From the NCBI RefSeq assembly GCF_000497045.1, contig NW_015961990.1:372001-436000 (forward strand): a stretch of 64,000 nucleotides of DNA, read 5' to 3'. Shown one piece after another: positions 30,207 through 40,881 of the stretch. Every line of letters begins with the position of its first letter. Position 1 is the first letter of the stretch. The stretch is from Kalmanozyma brasiliensis GHG001 (lineage: Eukaryota > Basidiomycota > Ustilaginomycetes > Ustilaginales). A program made the translations under genes and the position numbers. The notes beneath the pieces were generated by a model, which searched no databases, was not told where the DNA came from, and was given only the letters and a program-made list of their open reading frames with translations.

Positions 30207-30791
30207 CGTTGCTCGAGAGGCGATGGAGAATGCTCAGTGTAGATGAGGGGAAGATGCAGCTTCGCGAGTTCAGGGTCCTCTGTTGGTCTTGGTCAGGAAG
30301 CTTAACATCTTAGAATTCCACTGGGATGTGGAGGAAAACGAGCCAAAAAATCGCAGCGTGAGCTGCAGGCTGCTGTGCGGTGCTGCATCTGCCCTGTCTG
30401 TGAACCGCTTTCAAAAGGCACACTTTTGCCGAGCCAAAGGGGTTCAACAACCGAGCCTGACTTACCGCAAAAGCACAGCTAACACCTGTGCTCTTTGGGC
30501 TGCTGTCACTCTCATTCACAGTCACACAGCATCACAAAGCTCAGTCACCCTCGCCCTTCATCACCTCCTTCAGACGACACTTTCGGCGCCGCTCAATCAT
30601 CGCACTCAGACGCTCAGCACGCAAATGTGTCTCACAGCGCGCTGCTTTGTAGCCAATCGGGCGATGAAGTAAACGCACAGGCGCACCCGGACGCTGATGC
30701 GCAGCAGCCAGCAGTCGAATTCAGCTACTCAGCATCAGCATCAGCATCAACACTCGAGGTAAAGTCAAGCACGCCCTTTCCTTCCTTCACC
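30207..30791. other. Divergent upstream region (TFIIIC subunit / alpha-beta hydrolase)
   Basis: A 585-bp region. An AGCATC hexamer repeat (three units, 30731-30748) lies just before the ATG at 30792. The plus-strand frame is open back to 30495, but through non-ATG codons, so this part is treated as leader. Confidence 0.55.
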
Positions 30792-33700
30792 ATGCCGCTA
30801 GCCTGGACGCAAGATCGCGCAGCCGCGCCTTCGACCTCGGCAGCTCCTTCCGGGCGTATCTCTGCTTCTCCCACTCAGTCGAGGAGCAATCACCATCGTC
30901 GAGGTCTGCCCCAATCCACTTCCACGTCGTCCAACCTCAGCGCAATCAGCCTCGGTGCTCGTAGTGAGTCGGGCTCGCAATACTACGCCTCAGCACCACC
31001 CGCATCACTGTCCGTCAGAAAAGCGTCTAGCTCGGCAGCCCTCACGAATGCGGATGAGAGCAACGACTTCCAACGCTTCCTCGACGAGGCCCATGCGAAA
31101 GACGATCTTCAACGTCAGAAACGAGCACAGAAGTCTGCCAATCTTACACCGGACTCGCAAGGACCGAAAAGACCAGGAGCAGCGGAATCGTTGCGCAGAG
31201 TCACGAGCTCTGCCACGCTCAACGGGGGTGCCCCCACCGCCATTCCAAGAGGCGATCTAGGAGCTGCTGCACCATCAGGCAGCATGAGAGGCAATGCGAC
31301 ACTCTCAATAGCGCCTCGAGCCCCTCGATCTGTGTCAAATTACTCGGTGACCTTCCGCAATCCCACAAGTCAGTTCCTTGAACAGCTGTCGGTGGATGCG
31401 CAAACGCCGGAACTGGGAATCGACGATACACCTGTCAACGGGAGGACTGTCGATAACACGAGCCATCTCACCGCGCTCGGTCATGCCGCACAAATTCAGA
31501 GTCGGAGCGCTTCGGGTTCTCAACAGTCGAGAAGCGCAACAATCAAAGGGAAGCCGCCCGCATCTCGAGCTGTGCCTGCTAGGTCTTCGACTATCGCTGT
31601 GGAGAGTCCGATTGCTATCGCCTCAAGAACTTCACTGCAGCCTGCTGTGCCAGTATCTCAAAGGTCACCCACTAGCACGCTCGGTATTGCTTCGTCCATA
31701 GCTCGCACTCAGCCGCTGTCTCCCACACAGAGGCTGCAGAGCCTCCCCAAACCGACTGCTGAGGCATCAGTCAGTGTTTCACCGAAGAAGCTTGGTGCGA
31801 CAGATCTAGGACATGGCCTGCCAACTTCGCCGGCCGCGTCACCGACACAAGTCAAACGCAGTGCTGACGAGATGGAGCGCAGCTCTTCTTTGCACCCTCG
31901 CGCCAAGCTTCAAGAAGGCACTAGCGACACCGAAGCTACCGCGATGCAACAGAGCCCAAGCCAGACAGCATCACGCCGAAAGACTTGGTTTGGTCTCGGC
32001 TGGGCCACCGAAGTGGGTGATCCGGCGCCAACCGATATCAAGGACGAGCCCATGCAAGCTTCTGAGCCAACGGCGGATCAACCCCCTCCACCGATGAATG
32101 AAGATGAGGCCGAGTTCAGGAGGTCGCTCGGGTACAACGATGTCTATGACGCTTCTGCGGGGACGAAGAGTGCGGAGCAGGGTCCATCGGATCAAGAAGT
32201 CTTTCCACCGAAGCGCGACGCGGATGTAACAATGAAGGTCGCGCCGACGATAGAGCAGATCCCGATACGAGAAAGACGTGTGTCATGGCTGCCTTGGCGG
32301 AACGTGGCTCTGCCCACGACACAGGAGGCAGCAGAATCTGCCGCTCCGCCCGCGAATGATGTTGATCACCAACAGCAGCAGGCTGACGTAGACGAGACAG
32401 CACCTCAAGCTGCAAACGCGACCTCAGACGCTGTCGCAGAGGCACCGTGCGCGACAGCTCTAGAAGCAGAACAAGCGAATGGCGAGAAATCCGTCACGTA
32501 CAGGACCGTGATCAAGCGAGGCTGGATGGGCGCACGCTATGAAGTGCAGGAGCCTGTGGCAAATCTGCGCGACATGTTCGATAGTCCAGCGTTGGATAAG
32601 CCACGACAACAGGAGGAGGCTCCTGCTGATGCGGTAAGCGACCTAGCTGCTCCGACCGGGCCAGATCAACAGCCAGCGTCTTACCCACCGGCTGGATCGA
32701 CGAGTCTGCCCGAGCACGACCCCAGACAGGCAAGCTCGACTTGGCAATGGAGGTTCTGGTCCGGCCACGAGGACCATCCTGAGGTGGACGAGAACTCCAC
32801 TGCTCAGCAGCTACAGGTGCCTTCTACGCTGCCGGAAGGTGCAGCTGGCACAGACACGCAGCAAAGTCGCAGCGCAGACACAGCTATGCCCATGGACATC
32901 GATCCAGAGGACAAAGCTCCAGCTGCTCTACCTGCAGCCTCCGAGGGAGGATCATGGACCTACTCATCGTACTTGGCGAGCTGGGTGCCAACTTGGGCAT
33001 ACAACGCACAGGAACAGGAGGCTGCCGCTGCTACGGATGCTTCCGGTGCGGACGAGACCGACGCACCGGGTCAGACAGCTGCGGACGCGCCTCCGCGCAC
33101 ACCGGCCGAGCAAGTCAAGGCCGATGCGCTCGCAAGGGATGCCGCAGCTGCCGTGTTCGATGCCAACAAAGCGGTGCTGAACAACGCCACACGCAGCGGC
33201 TGGATCAACTTTTTCGCTTCTCGAAGCGCCAATCTGCCGAGAGAAGCGCGTGACGCAATTACGAACGACGACGGCATGGAGGTCATGGACATCAGTGGCA
33301 TCGAGGGAGGATATCGCCCGGCGGTGGCCAAAGCTGTCACACAAAGCAATGGCCGACTCGCGCCGGATGCGTCGACACGACCGAAGACGACTAAAGCTGG
33401 AAGCCTCGGTGGCTCCAGAGCATCGTCACTTGCTGGCGACTCTGAAGGCCACCATACCTCTGCTCGATCGTTGACCAGCAAGGAGAGCATCAAGAATCTG
33501 GGCAGGACGGCCATCACTAAAGCCGCCAACGTCGCCGCAGCTTCCACGGCTGGACTTGGCAAAGGCAAGCGAACGGATGGTGCTCAATCTAGCGGCAACG
33601 GCAGCAGCTCGAATGGTGGCAATGCGGGCAGCAACGGGCAGCCGGCAAAGGACATCAGCAAGAAGCTGGCGCCGAACGGATCGGGCCCCTCTCGTCCTGG

Positions 33701-35459
33701 CACGCCAACGCCTACGAAGTCTGTTGGAGACCCGATCCCGGTCGTTCCACCGAATCTTGTGCTGCCATCATTCGAGGACACGTTCACAAGAGCGCCTAGG
33801 ATGTGGTCACCCAAGGTCGGCGTGCTAGAGAGGACGCTCAGCGCCGTTAACAGCTACCTCTTCAGCAAGGTGCCTGACCTGGATCGCATGAAGCGACCCA
33901 CACGCTTCTCGACATACGGCGAACAGAATCTCGGGTCCAGCGCATCTTCCTTCAAGGGCAATGCGGCTTCGTTCGCTGGCAAGGGCTCGACTCAGCGACT
34001 TGCAGGTAAAGCCAAAGCTACTGGAGCGGGATCGAGCAAGGACAAAGGCGTAGAGACGGCCCTCAAGGAGGTGGCCGAGTCAGCGCAACGTCTGCCACGC
34101 GCTTGGTCCACTGTTGGACTGCACGAGCGAGCTCAGTGTAAAGGCACCGCTGGCATCGGAAAGATCGTGGTCATCGGCGTGCATGGCTGGTTCTCGCAAA
34201 GCATCTTCAAGACCGTCATTGGCGAACCAACCGGAACGTCGGCCAAATTTGCGGCCATGCAGACCGAGTCGATCCGTCGTCATTTCTTGGAGGCTGGGCT
34301 CGAGCTCAACCCCGAAGCGATCACCGCCATCTCGCTGCAGGGCGACGGCAAGGTAGCCGATCGTGTCGATCGACTCTTTTCGGAACTGATCAGCAGGCCA
34401 AACTGGGTCAACGATCTCAAGAATGCCGATGCGGTCTTCCTCTCGGCCCACTCGCAGGGTGCTATCGTGGCCACGCAGCTTCTCGCGCGCCTGATCGAGC
34501 AGCGACACATTCTAGCCGAGTCTACACGGATCTGTCTGCTGGCAATGTGCGGTGTCCACCATGGTCCCTTTGCGCATCTCAAGTCGAGCATCACCGCGAG
34601 CTACATCAACTACTTTGAGAACGCTGCTGCCAAAGAGCTGTTCGAGTTCCAATCCTCCTCCACAGCTGCAGCCAAGCAGTACACCGCAGCGCTCAAGATC
34701 ATCCTCGACGCCGGGGTGAAGTGCGTGTATGTTGGATCGACGGATGACAACGTGGTGCCGATCTACTCTGCGCTCAACTCGAGCAACAACCATCCGAGCA
34801 TCCTGCGCGCGCTCTACATTGACGGGCGGGCCTTCCCGAAGGTAGACTTTCTGACCAACTTGCTGGTCCTCTGCGTTGCCGTTCGGAATGCCGGCTTGAG
34901 CGACCACAACCTGCTCACCCTCCTCTCAGCGAGCGTCGCTGGCAGTCTATACGGTGGCCTTGGCCACTCTCTAGTCTACGGAGAGCGGGCAGTCTACGAC
35001 CTAGCCACGCGCTACCTGTTCGAGGTGACCCACCCGTTGGCCGAACCGACCTTCGCCCCTGGCCCCCCGGGTACCACCATCGAACCTCGCCGAGCGACCG
35101 ATACCGACCCAGCCAACGCACCCACCCTCATGTCGGACGCGTTCGAAGCACAACGTTGGAACCCGTACGACCTGCCCTGGTCGCTCCGGGGCTTGTTCGA
35201 GGATAAGCACGTTCGGAGCTTGTTTGCGGCGGACATGCTGAGTCTGCTGCAGAGCTATGAGGAGTGGAGGCCGGACCCGAAGAGTAAGAGCTTGAAGGAT
35301 CTGCAGTGGAGGCTGGCGCCTATGCGGAGTATTCGCCCGCCCGAGGTGGAGGGCGACGGGGGCGAGGCGGAGGGTCAGCTGGAAGAGGAGGAGAGAGGGG
35401 AGAAAGTGGATAAGGGCGGCAAGGGGAAGGGCAAGGATGGGAAGGGGTCCAAGTTGTGA
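30792..35459 (+). CDS. Large protein with C-terminal alpha/beta-hydrolase (lipase-like) domain
   Basis: The ATG at 30792 (MPLAWTQDRAAAPST) gives 1,555 residues. About 1,000 N-terminal residues are Ser/Ala/Pro-rich and disordered. The C-terminal domain begins KIVVIGVHGWF (about 1,127), with an HG oxyanion-type motif. SAHSQGA places a nucleophile Ser1221 in an AHSQG elbow, YVGSTDDNVVPIYS supplies a likely acid, and AGLSDHNLL a likely His. This is the architecture of a serine hydrolase/lipase conserved in fungi. The tail is Glu/Lys/Gly-rich. Substrate is unknown; a lipid or ester substrate is inferred from fold only. Confidence 0.75.
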   Translation: MPLAWTQDRAAAPSTSAAPSGRISASPTQSRSNHHRRGLPQSTSTSSNLSAISLGARSESGSQYYASAPPASLSVRKASSSAALTNADESNDFQRFLDEAHAKDDLQRQKRAQKSANLTPDSQGPKRPGAAESLRRVTSSATLNGGAPTAIPRGDLGAAAPSGSMRGNATLSIAPRAPRSVSNYSVTFRNPTSQFLEQLSVDAQTPELGIDDTPVNGRTVDNTSHLTALGHAAQIQSRSASGSQQSRSATIKGKPPASRAVPARSSTIAVESPIAIASRTSLQPAVPVSQRSPTSTLGIASSIARTQPLSPTQRLQSLPKPTAEASVSVSPKKLGATDLGHGLPTSPAASPTQVKRSADEMERSSSLHPRAKLQEGTSDTEATAMQQSPSQTASRRKTWFGLGWATEVGDPAPTDIKDEPMQASEPTADQPPPPMNEDEAEFRRSLGYNDVYDASAGTKSAEQGPSDQEVFPPKRDADVTMKVAPTIEQIPIRERRVSWLPWRNVALPTTQEAAESAAPPANDVDHQQQQADVDETAPQAANATSDAVAEAPCATALEAEQANGEKSVTYRTVIKRGWMGARYEVQEPVANLRDMFDSPALDKPRQQEEAPADAVSDLAAPTGPDQQPASYPPAGSTSLPEHDPRQASSTWQWRFWSGHEDHPEVDENSTAQQLQVPSTLPEGAAGTDTQQSRSADTAMPMDIDPEDKAPAALPAASEGGSWTYSSYLASWVPTWAYNAQEQEAAAATDASGADETDAPGQTAADAPPRTPAEQVKADALARDAAAAVFDANKAVLNNATRSGWINFFASRSANLPREARDAITNDDGMEVMDISGIEGGYRPAVAKAVTQSNGRLAPDASTRPKTTKAGSLGGSRASSLAGDSEGHHTSARSLTSKESIKNLGRTAITKAANVAAASTAGLGKGKRTDGAQSSGNGSSSNGGNAGSNGQPAKDISKKLAPNGSGPSRPGTPTPTKSVGDPIPVVPPNLVLPSFEDTFTRAPRMWSPKVGVLERTLSAVNSYLFSKVPDLDRMKRPTRFSTYGEQNLGSSASSFKGNAASFAGKGSTQRLAGKAKATGAGSSKDKGVETALKEVAESAQRLPRAWSTVGLHERAQCKGTAGIGKIVVIGVHGWFSQSIFKTVIGEPTGTSAKFAAMQTESIRRHFLEAGLELNPEAITAISLQGDGKVADRVDRLFSELISRPNWVNDLKNADAVFLSAHSQGAIVATQLLARLIEQRHILAESTRICLLAMCGVHHGPFAHLKSSITASYINYFENAAAKELFEFQSSSTAAAKQYTAALKIILDAGVKCVYVGSTDDNVVPIYSALNSSNNHPSILRALYIDGRAFPKVDFLTNLLVLCVAVRNAGLSDHNLLTLLSASVAGSLYGGLGHSLVYGERAVYDLATRYLFEVTHPLAEPTFAPGPPGTTIEPRRATDTDPANAPTLMSDAFEAQRWNPYDLPWSLRGLFEDKHVRSLFAADMLSLLQSYEEWRPDPKSKSLKDLQWRLAPMRSIRPPEVEGDGGEAEGQLEEEERGEKVDKGGKGKGKDGKGSKL

Positions 35460-35750
35460 GGGCTGTCGACGTGTAAGAGACGATCTCAATGAATGTGCGG
35501 AATTGCATTTCGATGTTTCGTGTGGATGAGTGGTCCATGTGTCGTGTGAGCTCAAACTGGCTATGGAATGCTGAGGGTGTTGCTTCCCAGGCCGGATCGC
35601 GACCGGGCCAACGGCAACGCGTAAATTGAACCCTGGAACCCTGCTGAGACGTGTCTGCAAAGAAAATCTGACGCAAAGACCAACACCATCATCATCACTG
35701 TGCTTCACCAACACATTATCTCCAGTCCACCGCCAAGTGTCGCAGAAAGG
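35460..35750. other. Tandem intergenic region upstream of DCD1
   Basis: A 291-bp gap between two plus-strand genes that must hold terminator and promoter. Nothing specific was recognised. Confidence 0.5.
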
Positions 35751-36971
35751 ATGTTGATCGCACTCATCGGGCCGCCAGGCGCAGGCAAAGCTTCCGTTGC
35801 CCAGTTCTTGGCCCAGGAACATGGCTTCAGGCTGATCACGCTGGGTTCGAGCGATGGTCAAGGTTCGATTGCCGGCTCATCACACGCCCCGCTAGCAGAC
35901 TCCAAATCGACCTCGAAGGATCCAAGCGATATCGGCAGCTCACATGCCACGCCGAAGGACTCTCTTCACGCGTTTGTCGGCTCGCAGGGCGCAAGTTTGG
36001 CGGAGTCCACCATCCAGCTGCCCAACAGCAAGACGATGCTCGACTACGTCACGGATCGCTGGAACGACCGCTTCGTAACTCTGGACCTGACCACCTTTTC
36101 AGATCTGGACGCCTTCATCAAACGTCCCTTCTTCCTGTGCGTCGAAGTTGCAGGGCCTCTGCTGATGCGGTGGGAGCGCTACTCATCCAAACATGGCCCC
36201 ATCGGCCTGGAAGACTTTGTGCGATTGGACGATTCGGTGCTCTACGGCTCTGGCTCGTCTCCCGACGGCCTCACATCTCGACCCATGCTATCCTCCAAAT
36301 CCTCCAGTTCGATCGTCGGTGGCAACGGTATCGTCGACAACATTGCCTCGATCTCACTCTCCCCCTTCCCCTCCAACCCCGTCTCCGGCCTCACGGCCTT
36401 GCGGCGGTACACTCACCTCAGCATCAACAACACGCATCCCAACCTGGACCTCCTCTACGAAGGACTTCGAACGCTCGATCTCCCCTCCAACGAACGTCTC
36501 CGTCCGGGTTGGGACACCTATTTCCTCAAGCTCTGCAACCTGGCCTCGCTCCGGAGCAACTGCATGAAGCGACGGGTCGGCGCCGTTCTCGTTGCTACCA
36601 ACCGAATCCTCGCCACGGGCTACAACGGTACCCCCTCCGGCCTTCGCAATTGCAACCAGGGCGGCTGTGCCCGTTGCAACAACACTTTAGCTTCCACCTC
36701 ACAGGGGAATGGATGCGGTCAGAACCTCGAAGAGTGCCTCTGCCTCCACGCCGAGGAAAACGCCCTCCTCGAAGCGGGAAGGGGGAAGATTGCAAGCGAA
36801 GGTGCGACGATGTATTGCAATACCTGCCCGTGTTTGCGGTGCGCAGTCAAGATTGTTCAAATGGGGATCAGGAGGGTCGTGTACCAGTTGGAGTATGGGA
36901 TGGACCAAAGAACTAAAGGGATCTTCAAGGAGGCCGGGGTGGAGATTTTGCAGTTTCATTTGGATGCCTAG
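35751..36971 (+). CDS. DCD1: Deoxycytidylate (dCMP) deaminase
   Basis: The ATG at 35751 gives 406 residues; an upstream GTG is in frame but not a start. The C-terminal half is a zinc cytidine-deaminase domain: RRVGAVLVATNRILATGYNGTPSGLRNC, then HAE (333-335, His zinc ligand and catalytic Glu), then CPCLRC with zinc ligands Cys361 and Cys364. This matches yeast Dcd1, which makes dUMP for thymidylate synthesis. An extra GGCARC cysteine cluster also matches dCMP deaminases. The N-terminus has a P-loop (GPPGAGKAS, 7-15) like a nucleotide kinase, an arrangement known in fungal Dcd1. A Ser-rich insert separates the halves. It converges on COG5 with 143 bp between stops. Confidence 0.92.
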   Translation: MLIALIGPPGAGKASVAQFLAQEHGFRLITLGSSDGQGSIAGSSHAPLADSKSTSKDPSDIGSSHATPKDSLHAFVGSQGASLAESTIQLPNSKTMLDYVTDRWNDRFVTLDLTTFSDLDAFIKRPFFLCVEVAGPLLMRWERYSSKHGPIGLEDFVRLDDSVLYGSGSSPDGLTSRPMLSSKSSSSIVGGNGIVDNIASISLSPFPSNPVSGLTALRRYTHLSINNTHPNLDLLYEGLRTLDLPSNERLRPGWDTYFLKLCNLASLRSNCMKRRVGAVLVATNRILATGYNGTPSGLRNCNQGGCARCNNTLASTSQGNGCGQNLEECLCLHAEENALLEAGRGKIASEGATMYCNTCPCLRCAVKIVQMGIRRVVYQLEYGMDQRTKGIFKEAGVEILQFHLDA

Positions 36972-37114
36972 AGGGCGAGCAATCATGCTGAGCAGATCGA
37001 TGGTGCGAGACGACGTGCGTGTGTGCATGTGACTGTGTGCGAGGTCATGCCATAGATGCTTGACATTGATGCTGATGTGACGGTGCGTGCGAAGTGTGAC
37101 AAGGTGAAATGCGA

Positions 37115-39976
37115 TCAAGACTGAGCTAAGAGCGAGCGGACGATTCGATCTGTTGTTTCGTCCAATCCTGCGTCGTCCGGCAACGCCTCCGTGATCGTCC
37201 CCGACACCTCTGATTGCGACGTCGATCGAACCCAGCCCACAAAGTCAGACCTGACATTCTGAGCCTTGCCCTTCTTCCCAACAACTGCGATGGCCAGCGT
37301 TTCCCGCAGCACACCATCCAGCACCTCCGACTGCCGCGAGAAGAGATGCAGAACCACAAGCAAGCTCGGCAGCCCCAATGCTTGCCCTTTTGTTTCCTGC
37401 TCCACTTCGTCTAACGACAGGAACAGCAGCCGACGGAACGCCTTGGTCGTCCTCATCCAGTCTCCCTGTCCCACAAGTCCCTTTTCCTCCACAATCCACG
37501 CCGACGCCGACACCGACGTTCGAGCCACGAAATGGTCACCCACCAACTGCGTCAGCGCAAATTCGAACTCGGTCATATCCGTCGCCAGGCGCAGCTTCAC
37601 CCTTTCCCCTCCCTCGGCCAACGGCAACGCAACCACCGACGCATGCAGGCAGAATAGCTCCACGACCCACCGCGCGATTCTCCCTGCAATCGCAGAACGC
37701 AGCGCCGACAGGTAGAGCGGCAGCAATTCATCGCGCAGGTAGGAGAGCGTTTCACAGATCGACGTGGCGTACCCCGAAGCTCCGGTGGTCGAGTCGATCG
37801 ACACGCCGCGTTTCTTCTCGGCAGAAGCGTTGGCGGATGCGAGCTGGACGTGCATCTTGGCCATCGTCGAGCTGAGAGAGGTGTTGATGTGCGACAACAA
37901 AGGGTCGAGCAGCGTTGTGCGAGTCGCGTTCTGGATGGAGGATGCAGAGGTTGCGAGTCGCGTTGAGGCAAACGACGGTGCGTTTGCTGCGGAGCCGTCT
38001 TGATCCGCCGCCAGGCTGAGCAGACCTTGCGACAAAGTGTAGGCGAATTGAACCAGGCTGGCGTTCCACATCTGTGCCTGGGTCGGACTGCCTGCGTCGC
38101 CGGTGAGTGTCCATGCCGAGTCGTCTTTTGCTGTCAGCGAGTCCAGCCGTGATACGAAGTGGTCGATCAACGCTGAACACCGCGCGACGACAGCTCGCTC
38201 GAGCAGCGGATCGAACCGTGTCGTGTCCAAGACGTTGGTGATGGATCGAACTACTGTCCCGGCCTCCTCTTCGCCGACGGACGGCCTTCTCCCGCCCGAC
38301 GGCGACGCGACTTGCGACAAGATCTCGGCAATGCGCCCTGTGCTCTTTTCCACATAGGCCGTTTCGAGCCCACCCAAGCTCTTGAGCAAGATCACCGTCT
38401 CGGCGCTCTGATGCGTCGTCGTATACTGTACATCCGTGTACAGCGAGATCTTGGCGAAGAACTCCTGAAAGAGCCGTATGAACTTTGGATACCCTTCGCC
38501 CGCCCTGACGCCGCCACTCAACAGCTGCGCCAACCAGGCCGACTTGCCCGTCGCCAGCGTCACCTGCTCCCTCAGACTCTGCGCGAACGTCATCCAGAAC
38601 GTATGACTCGGCTTGTCCCCCAACACCTCCAGCGCTGCACCCAGAAAGTTGACGCCCGTCTCACCATCGCTTTTGAGCTTCAACACCTTTTCCAGCAGAT
38701 AGACCTTACTGCACACCGCGCCCATCTCGGTGACGATCAGCGACTCGAGCTTCTTCCACACCGCCTCGGACCACACCTGCTGCTGGTGGTGATGCTGCTG
38801 CTTGAGCTCGTCTTCGGTGTTGCCGATGCTGCGACGGCCGCTGCGGTAGGTCGAGTAGGTGGGTGCCGGAGCATCGAGTGTGGGTAGCGGAAGTTGCAGT
38901 TGACGCGAGAGGATGTCGAGGTCGAACGCTGCGGCGGTGCGTTCGCGGACCACTTGGGTGAGGTCGTTGAGCAGGTCCTGGACGAGTGTGGGTAGGATGC
39001 GAAGGTTGAAGGCCGTCTGGAGGGAAGAGCCGAGCATGAGCGGCGAGAGGTCGCGAAGGCCACGGACGATCATGTCCTCCATGTAGTCGACGATTGTTTT
39101 GCGCGCGGTGGTGATGGTGGGGAGGAGGTCTTGGATGAGTTTGAGGTCGTGCAGTGAGGCACTCCCGGCGTCCTCTGGTTGTGATGTTGAAGGCTTCGGC
39201 TCTGCGTCAAGGAGAGAGGTGATCTCTGCGACAAGCGATGCAGCCCGCGCCAGATCCCGCCCATGCACCTGTCCCACCGCCGCGTCCTCCCCCTCTCCAT
39301 CCCTCTTCTCACCTTTGCCGAACACCACCTCCATCTGCACCTCCAACCGCCTCGCCAGCCCCACGACCCCCCTCGCCCGCCTCACCAACCCACTCGCCCC
39401 ATCGACCACCCTCAGTTCCCTCTGCAGCCCCACCAGCCTCTGAAATGGCTCATGCACCCGCCCTCTCAGCCCCACCAGCTGCTCATCCAAACTGCTCACA
39501 CCCTGACTCGTCTCCGCGACGCCCGCCTGCATGCTCGCCAGCCCCGCCGTGCGCCGCAGCAGCGCCGGCGCATGCGCGTCCACTTGGAGCGAGATGCTCC
39601 GATCCAGCTCTTCGATCGCCAGATTGAGCCGGGAGATGGTGAGGGAGAGGTCGACTTCCTCTTGCGCCTGGCTCTTCGGTTTCTGAGAAGAGGCGACGGT
39701 GGGGTTAGTGGGCGACAGGGATGCTTTACGCGCTGTTGGTGAACTTAATGTCGGATGTGCTGTTGTCGCAGGTGCGGAAGCGGTAGTGTGCAGAAGAGAG
39801 GCGACGTAGGCGGTGGCGTCGAAGGATGGTTCGAGAAAGTGCGCGAGGTTTGCGGTAGAGGAAGGCAGGGGTGAAGATGAGGCCGGTGCTTCCTGCGGTG
39901 CCCTGCGTGTGGTGGGCGACGAAGCATCTTGGGCTGCCGCGACGATGGCCGTCGCTGTCGATGTCGACGCTTGCAT
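37115..39976 (-). CDS. COG5: Conserved oligomeric Golgi complex subunit 5
   Basis: The ATG at 39976 (MQASTSTATAIV) gives 953 residues; the frame continues upstream only through a TTG. FLEPSFDATAYVASLL (about 44-59) followed by the heptad-rich SLTISRLNLAIEELDRSISLQVDAHAPALL and the region VVDGASGLVRRARGVVGLARRL are the N-terminal signatures of COG5. COG5 is in lobe B of the COG tethering complex that recycles Golgi glycosylation enzymes by retrograde vesicle transport. A central QQHHHQQQ tract and several Gly/Ser inserts are not conserved. It is divergent to TPS2 across 905 bp. Confidence 0.88.
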   Translation of the reverse strand: MQASTSTATAIVAAAQDASSPTTRRAPQEAPASSSPLPSSTANLAHFLEPSFDATAYVASLLHTTASAPATTAHPTLSSPTARKASLSPTNPTVASSQKPKSQAQEEVDLSLTISRLNLAIEELDRSISLQVDAHAPALLRRTAGLASMQAGVAETSQGVSSLDEQLVGLRGRVHEPFQRLVGLQRELRVVDGASGLVRRARGVVGLARRLEVQMEVVFGKGEKRDGEGEDAAVGQVHGRDLARAASLVAEITSLLDAEPKPSTSQPEDAGSASLHDLKLIQDLLPTITTARKTIVDYMEDMIVRGLRDLSPLMLGSSLQTAFNLRILPTLVQDLLNDLTQVVRERTAAAFDLDILSRQLQLPLPTLDAPAPTYSTYRSGRRSIGNTEDELKQQHHHQQQVWSEAVWKKLESLIVTEMGAVCSKVYLLEKVLKLKSDGETGVNFLGAALEVLGDKPSHTFWMTFAQSLREQVTLATGKSAWLAQLLSGGVRAGEGYPKFIRLFQEFFAKISLYTDVQYTTTHQSAETVILLKSLGGLETAYVEKSTGRIAEILSQVASPSGGRRPSVGEEEAGTVVRSITNVLDTTRFDPLLERAVVARCSALIDHFVSRLDSLTAKDDSAWTLTGDAGSPTQAQMWNASLVQFAYTLSQGLLSLAADQDGSAANAPSFASTRLATSASSIQNATRTTLLDPLLSHINTSLSSTMAKMHVQLASANASAEKKRGVSIDSTTGASGYATSICETLSYLRDELLPLYLSALRSAIAGRIARWVVELFCLHASVVALPLAEGGERVKLRLATDMTEFEFALTQLVGDHFVARTSVSASAWIVEEKGLVGQGDWMRTTKAFRRLLFLSLDEVEQETKGQALGLPSLLVVLHLFSRQSEVLDGVLRETLAIAVVGKKGKAQNVRSDFVGWVRSTSQSEVSGTITEALPDDAGLDETTDRIVRSLLAQS

Positions 39977-40881
39977 CCCTGCTGCCTCGGCTCCTACTTC
40001 AGAAGCGATGTGGTAACGAAGAATTGCTATGGGACAGAACGGTATAGTGAAGGGAGAGGGGAGAACAACACCACGCTCAGACCAACAGCGCGAAGAAGCG
40101 AATGTCAAGCTCCGCAATGTCAAACCTCTCGCTGCCGGTTTTTCGGTGATTCCACATGTCAGGCCGGTACGAGATGACAGCCGGTGTGTTTTCTTGGCGT
40201 CCGAATCTCCACCCGCGCTCGGCCCTTCTTCTTGTGTGGCTTATTTTCGAATCCGGATCGACCCAAGCGGTGTGACGCTGCTGACTCTTCTCGCTGCACA
40301 GACACACGCACACGCGAAATTTCGAGCAAGCTCTTTCGGCAGTCAAGATTGCGATTGCGACCCCAACCCCGGGCAGCTTTATCTGGGATCCGAGGTGGTT
40401 GTGCCTTACGATCACCGGCTTCAGCATCAACCTTTCGCGCAGAGCCACTCCCAGTGCAAAGCTCGACACCATCTCATCCAACGACCAGGTCTCGCATCGA
40501 GTCTGACGTGACTGCAATCAGCTCTACGCTTTCATCTGCACATCAATCACACGCTGACTGATTGGGCGGCAAAATCGACGCAAGGTGGCTGGCTGGCGGC
40601 TGCAAATCACTCGACCTCGCTGCAAAGCTTTGTGATCAACACCTTTCCTGCGCCACAAACGACCTTTCACGCTTTCAGCATTCCCACACTCCACTCGCGA
40701 GCCTGCGCAAAGCTTTCGCATCTTGCGCCGTCGAATCGATCAGCGACAGATCGGCTCAGTCTGCGCTGCTCTGCAGTCTGAATCGTTCCAGCACTTTCTC
40801 GGTCAGACTGATAGACTTGGTTTCGCACAATCTCTGCGCAGTGAAACACTCAAGCTTGAAACCTTCCCGCTAAGCTTAATC
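39977..40881. other. Divergent upstream region (COG5 / TPS2)
   Basis: A 905-bp region with both promoters. A single AGGGG stress-response-type pentamer occurs at 40057-40061, close to COG5 rather than TPS2, and is expected by chance. Other short open frames look non-coding. Confidence 0.5.

Noticed and set aside
40057..40061. AGGGG stress-response element for TPS2
   Set aside because: Single pentamer, over 800 bp from the TPS2 start and next to COG5; expected by chance.
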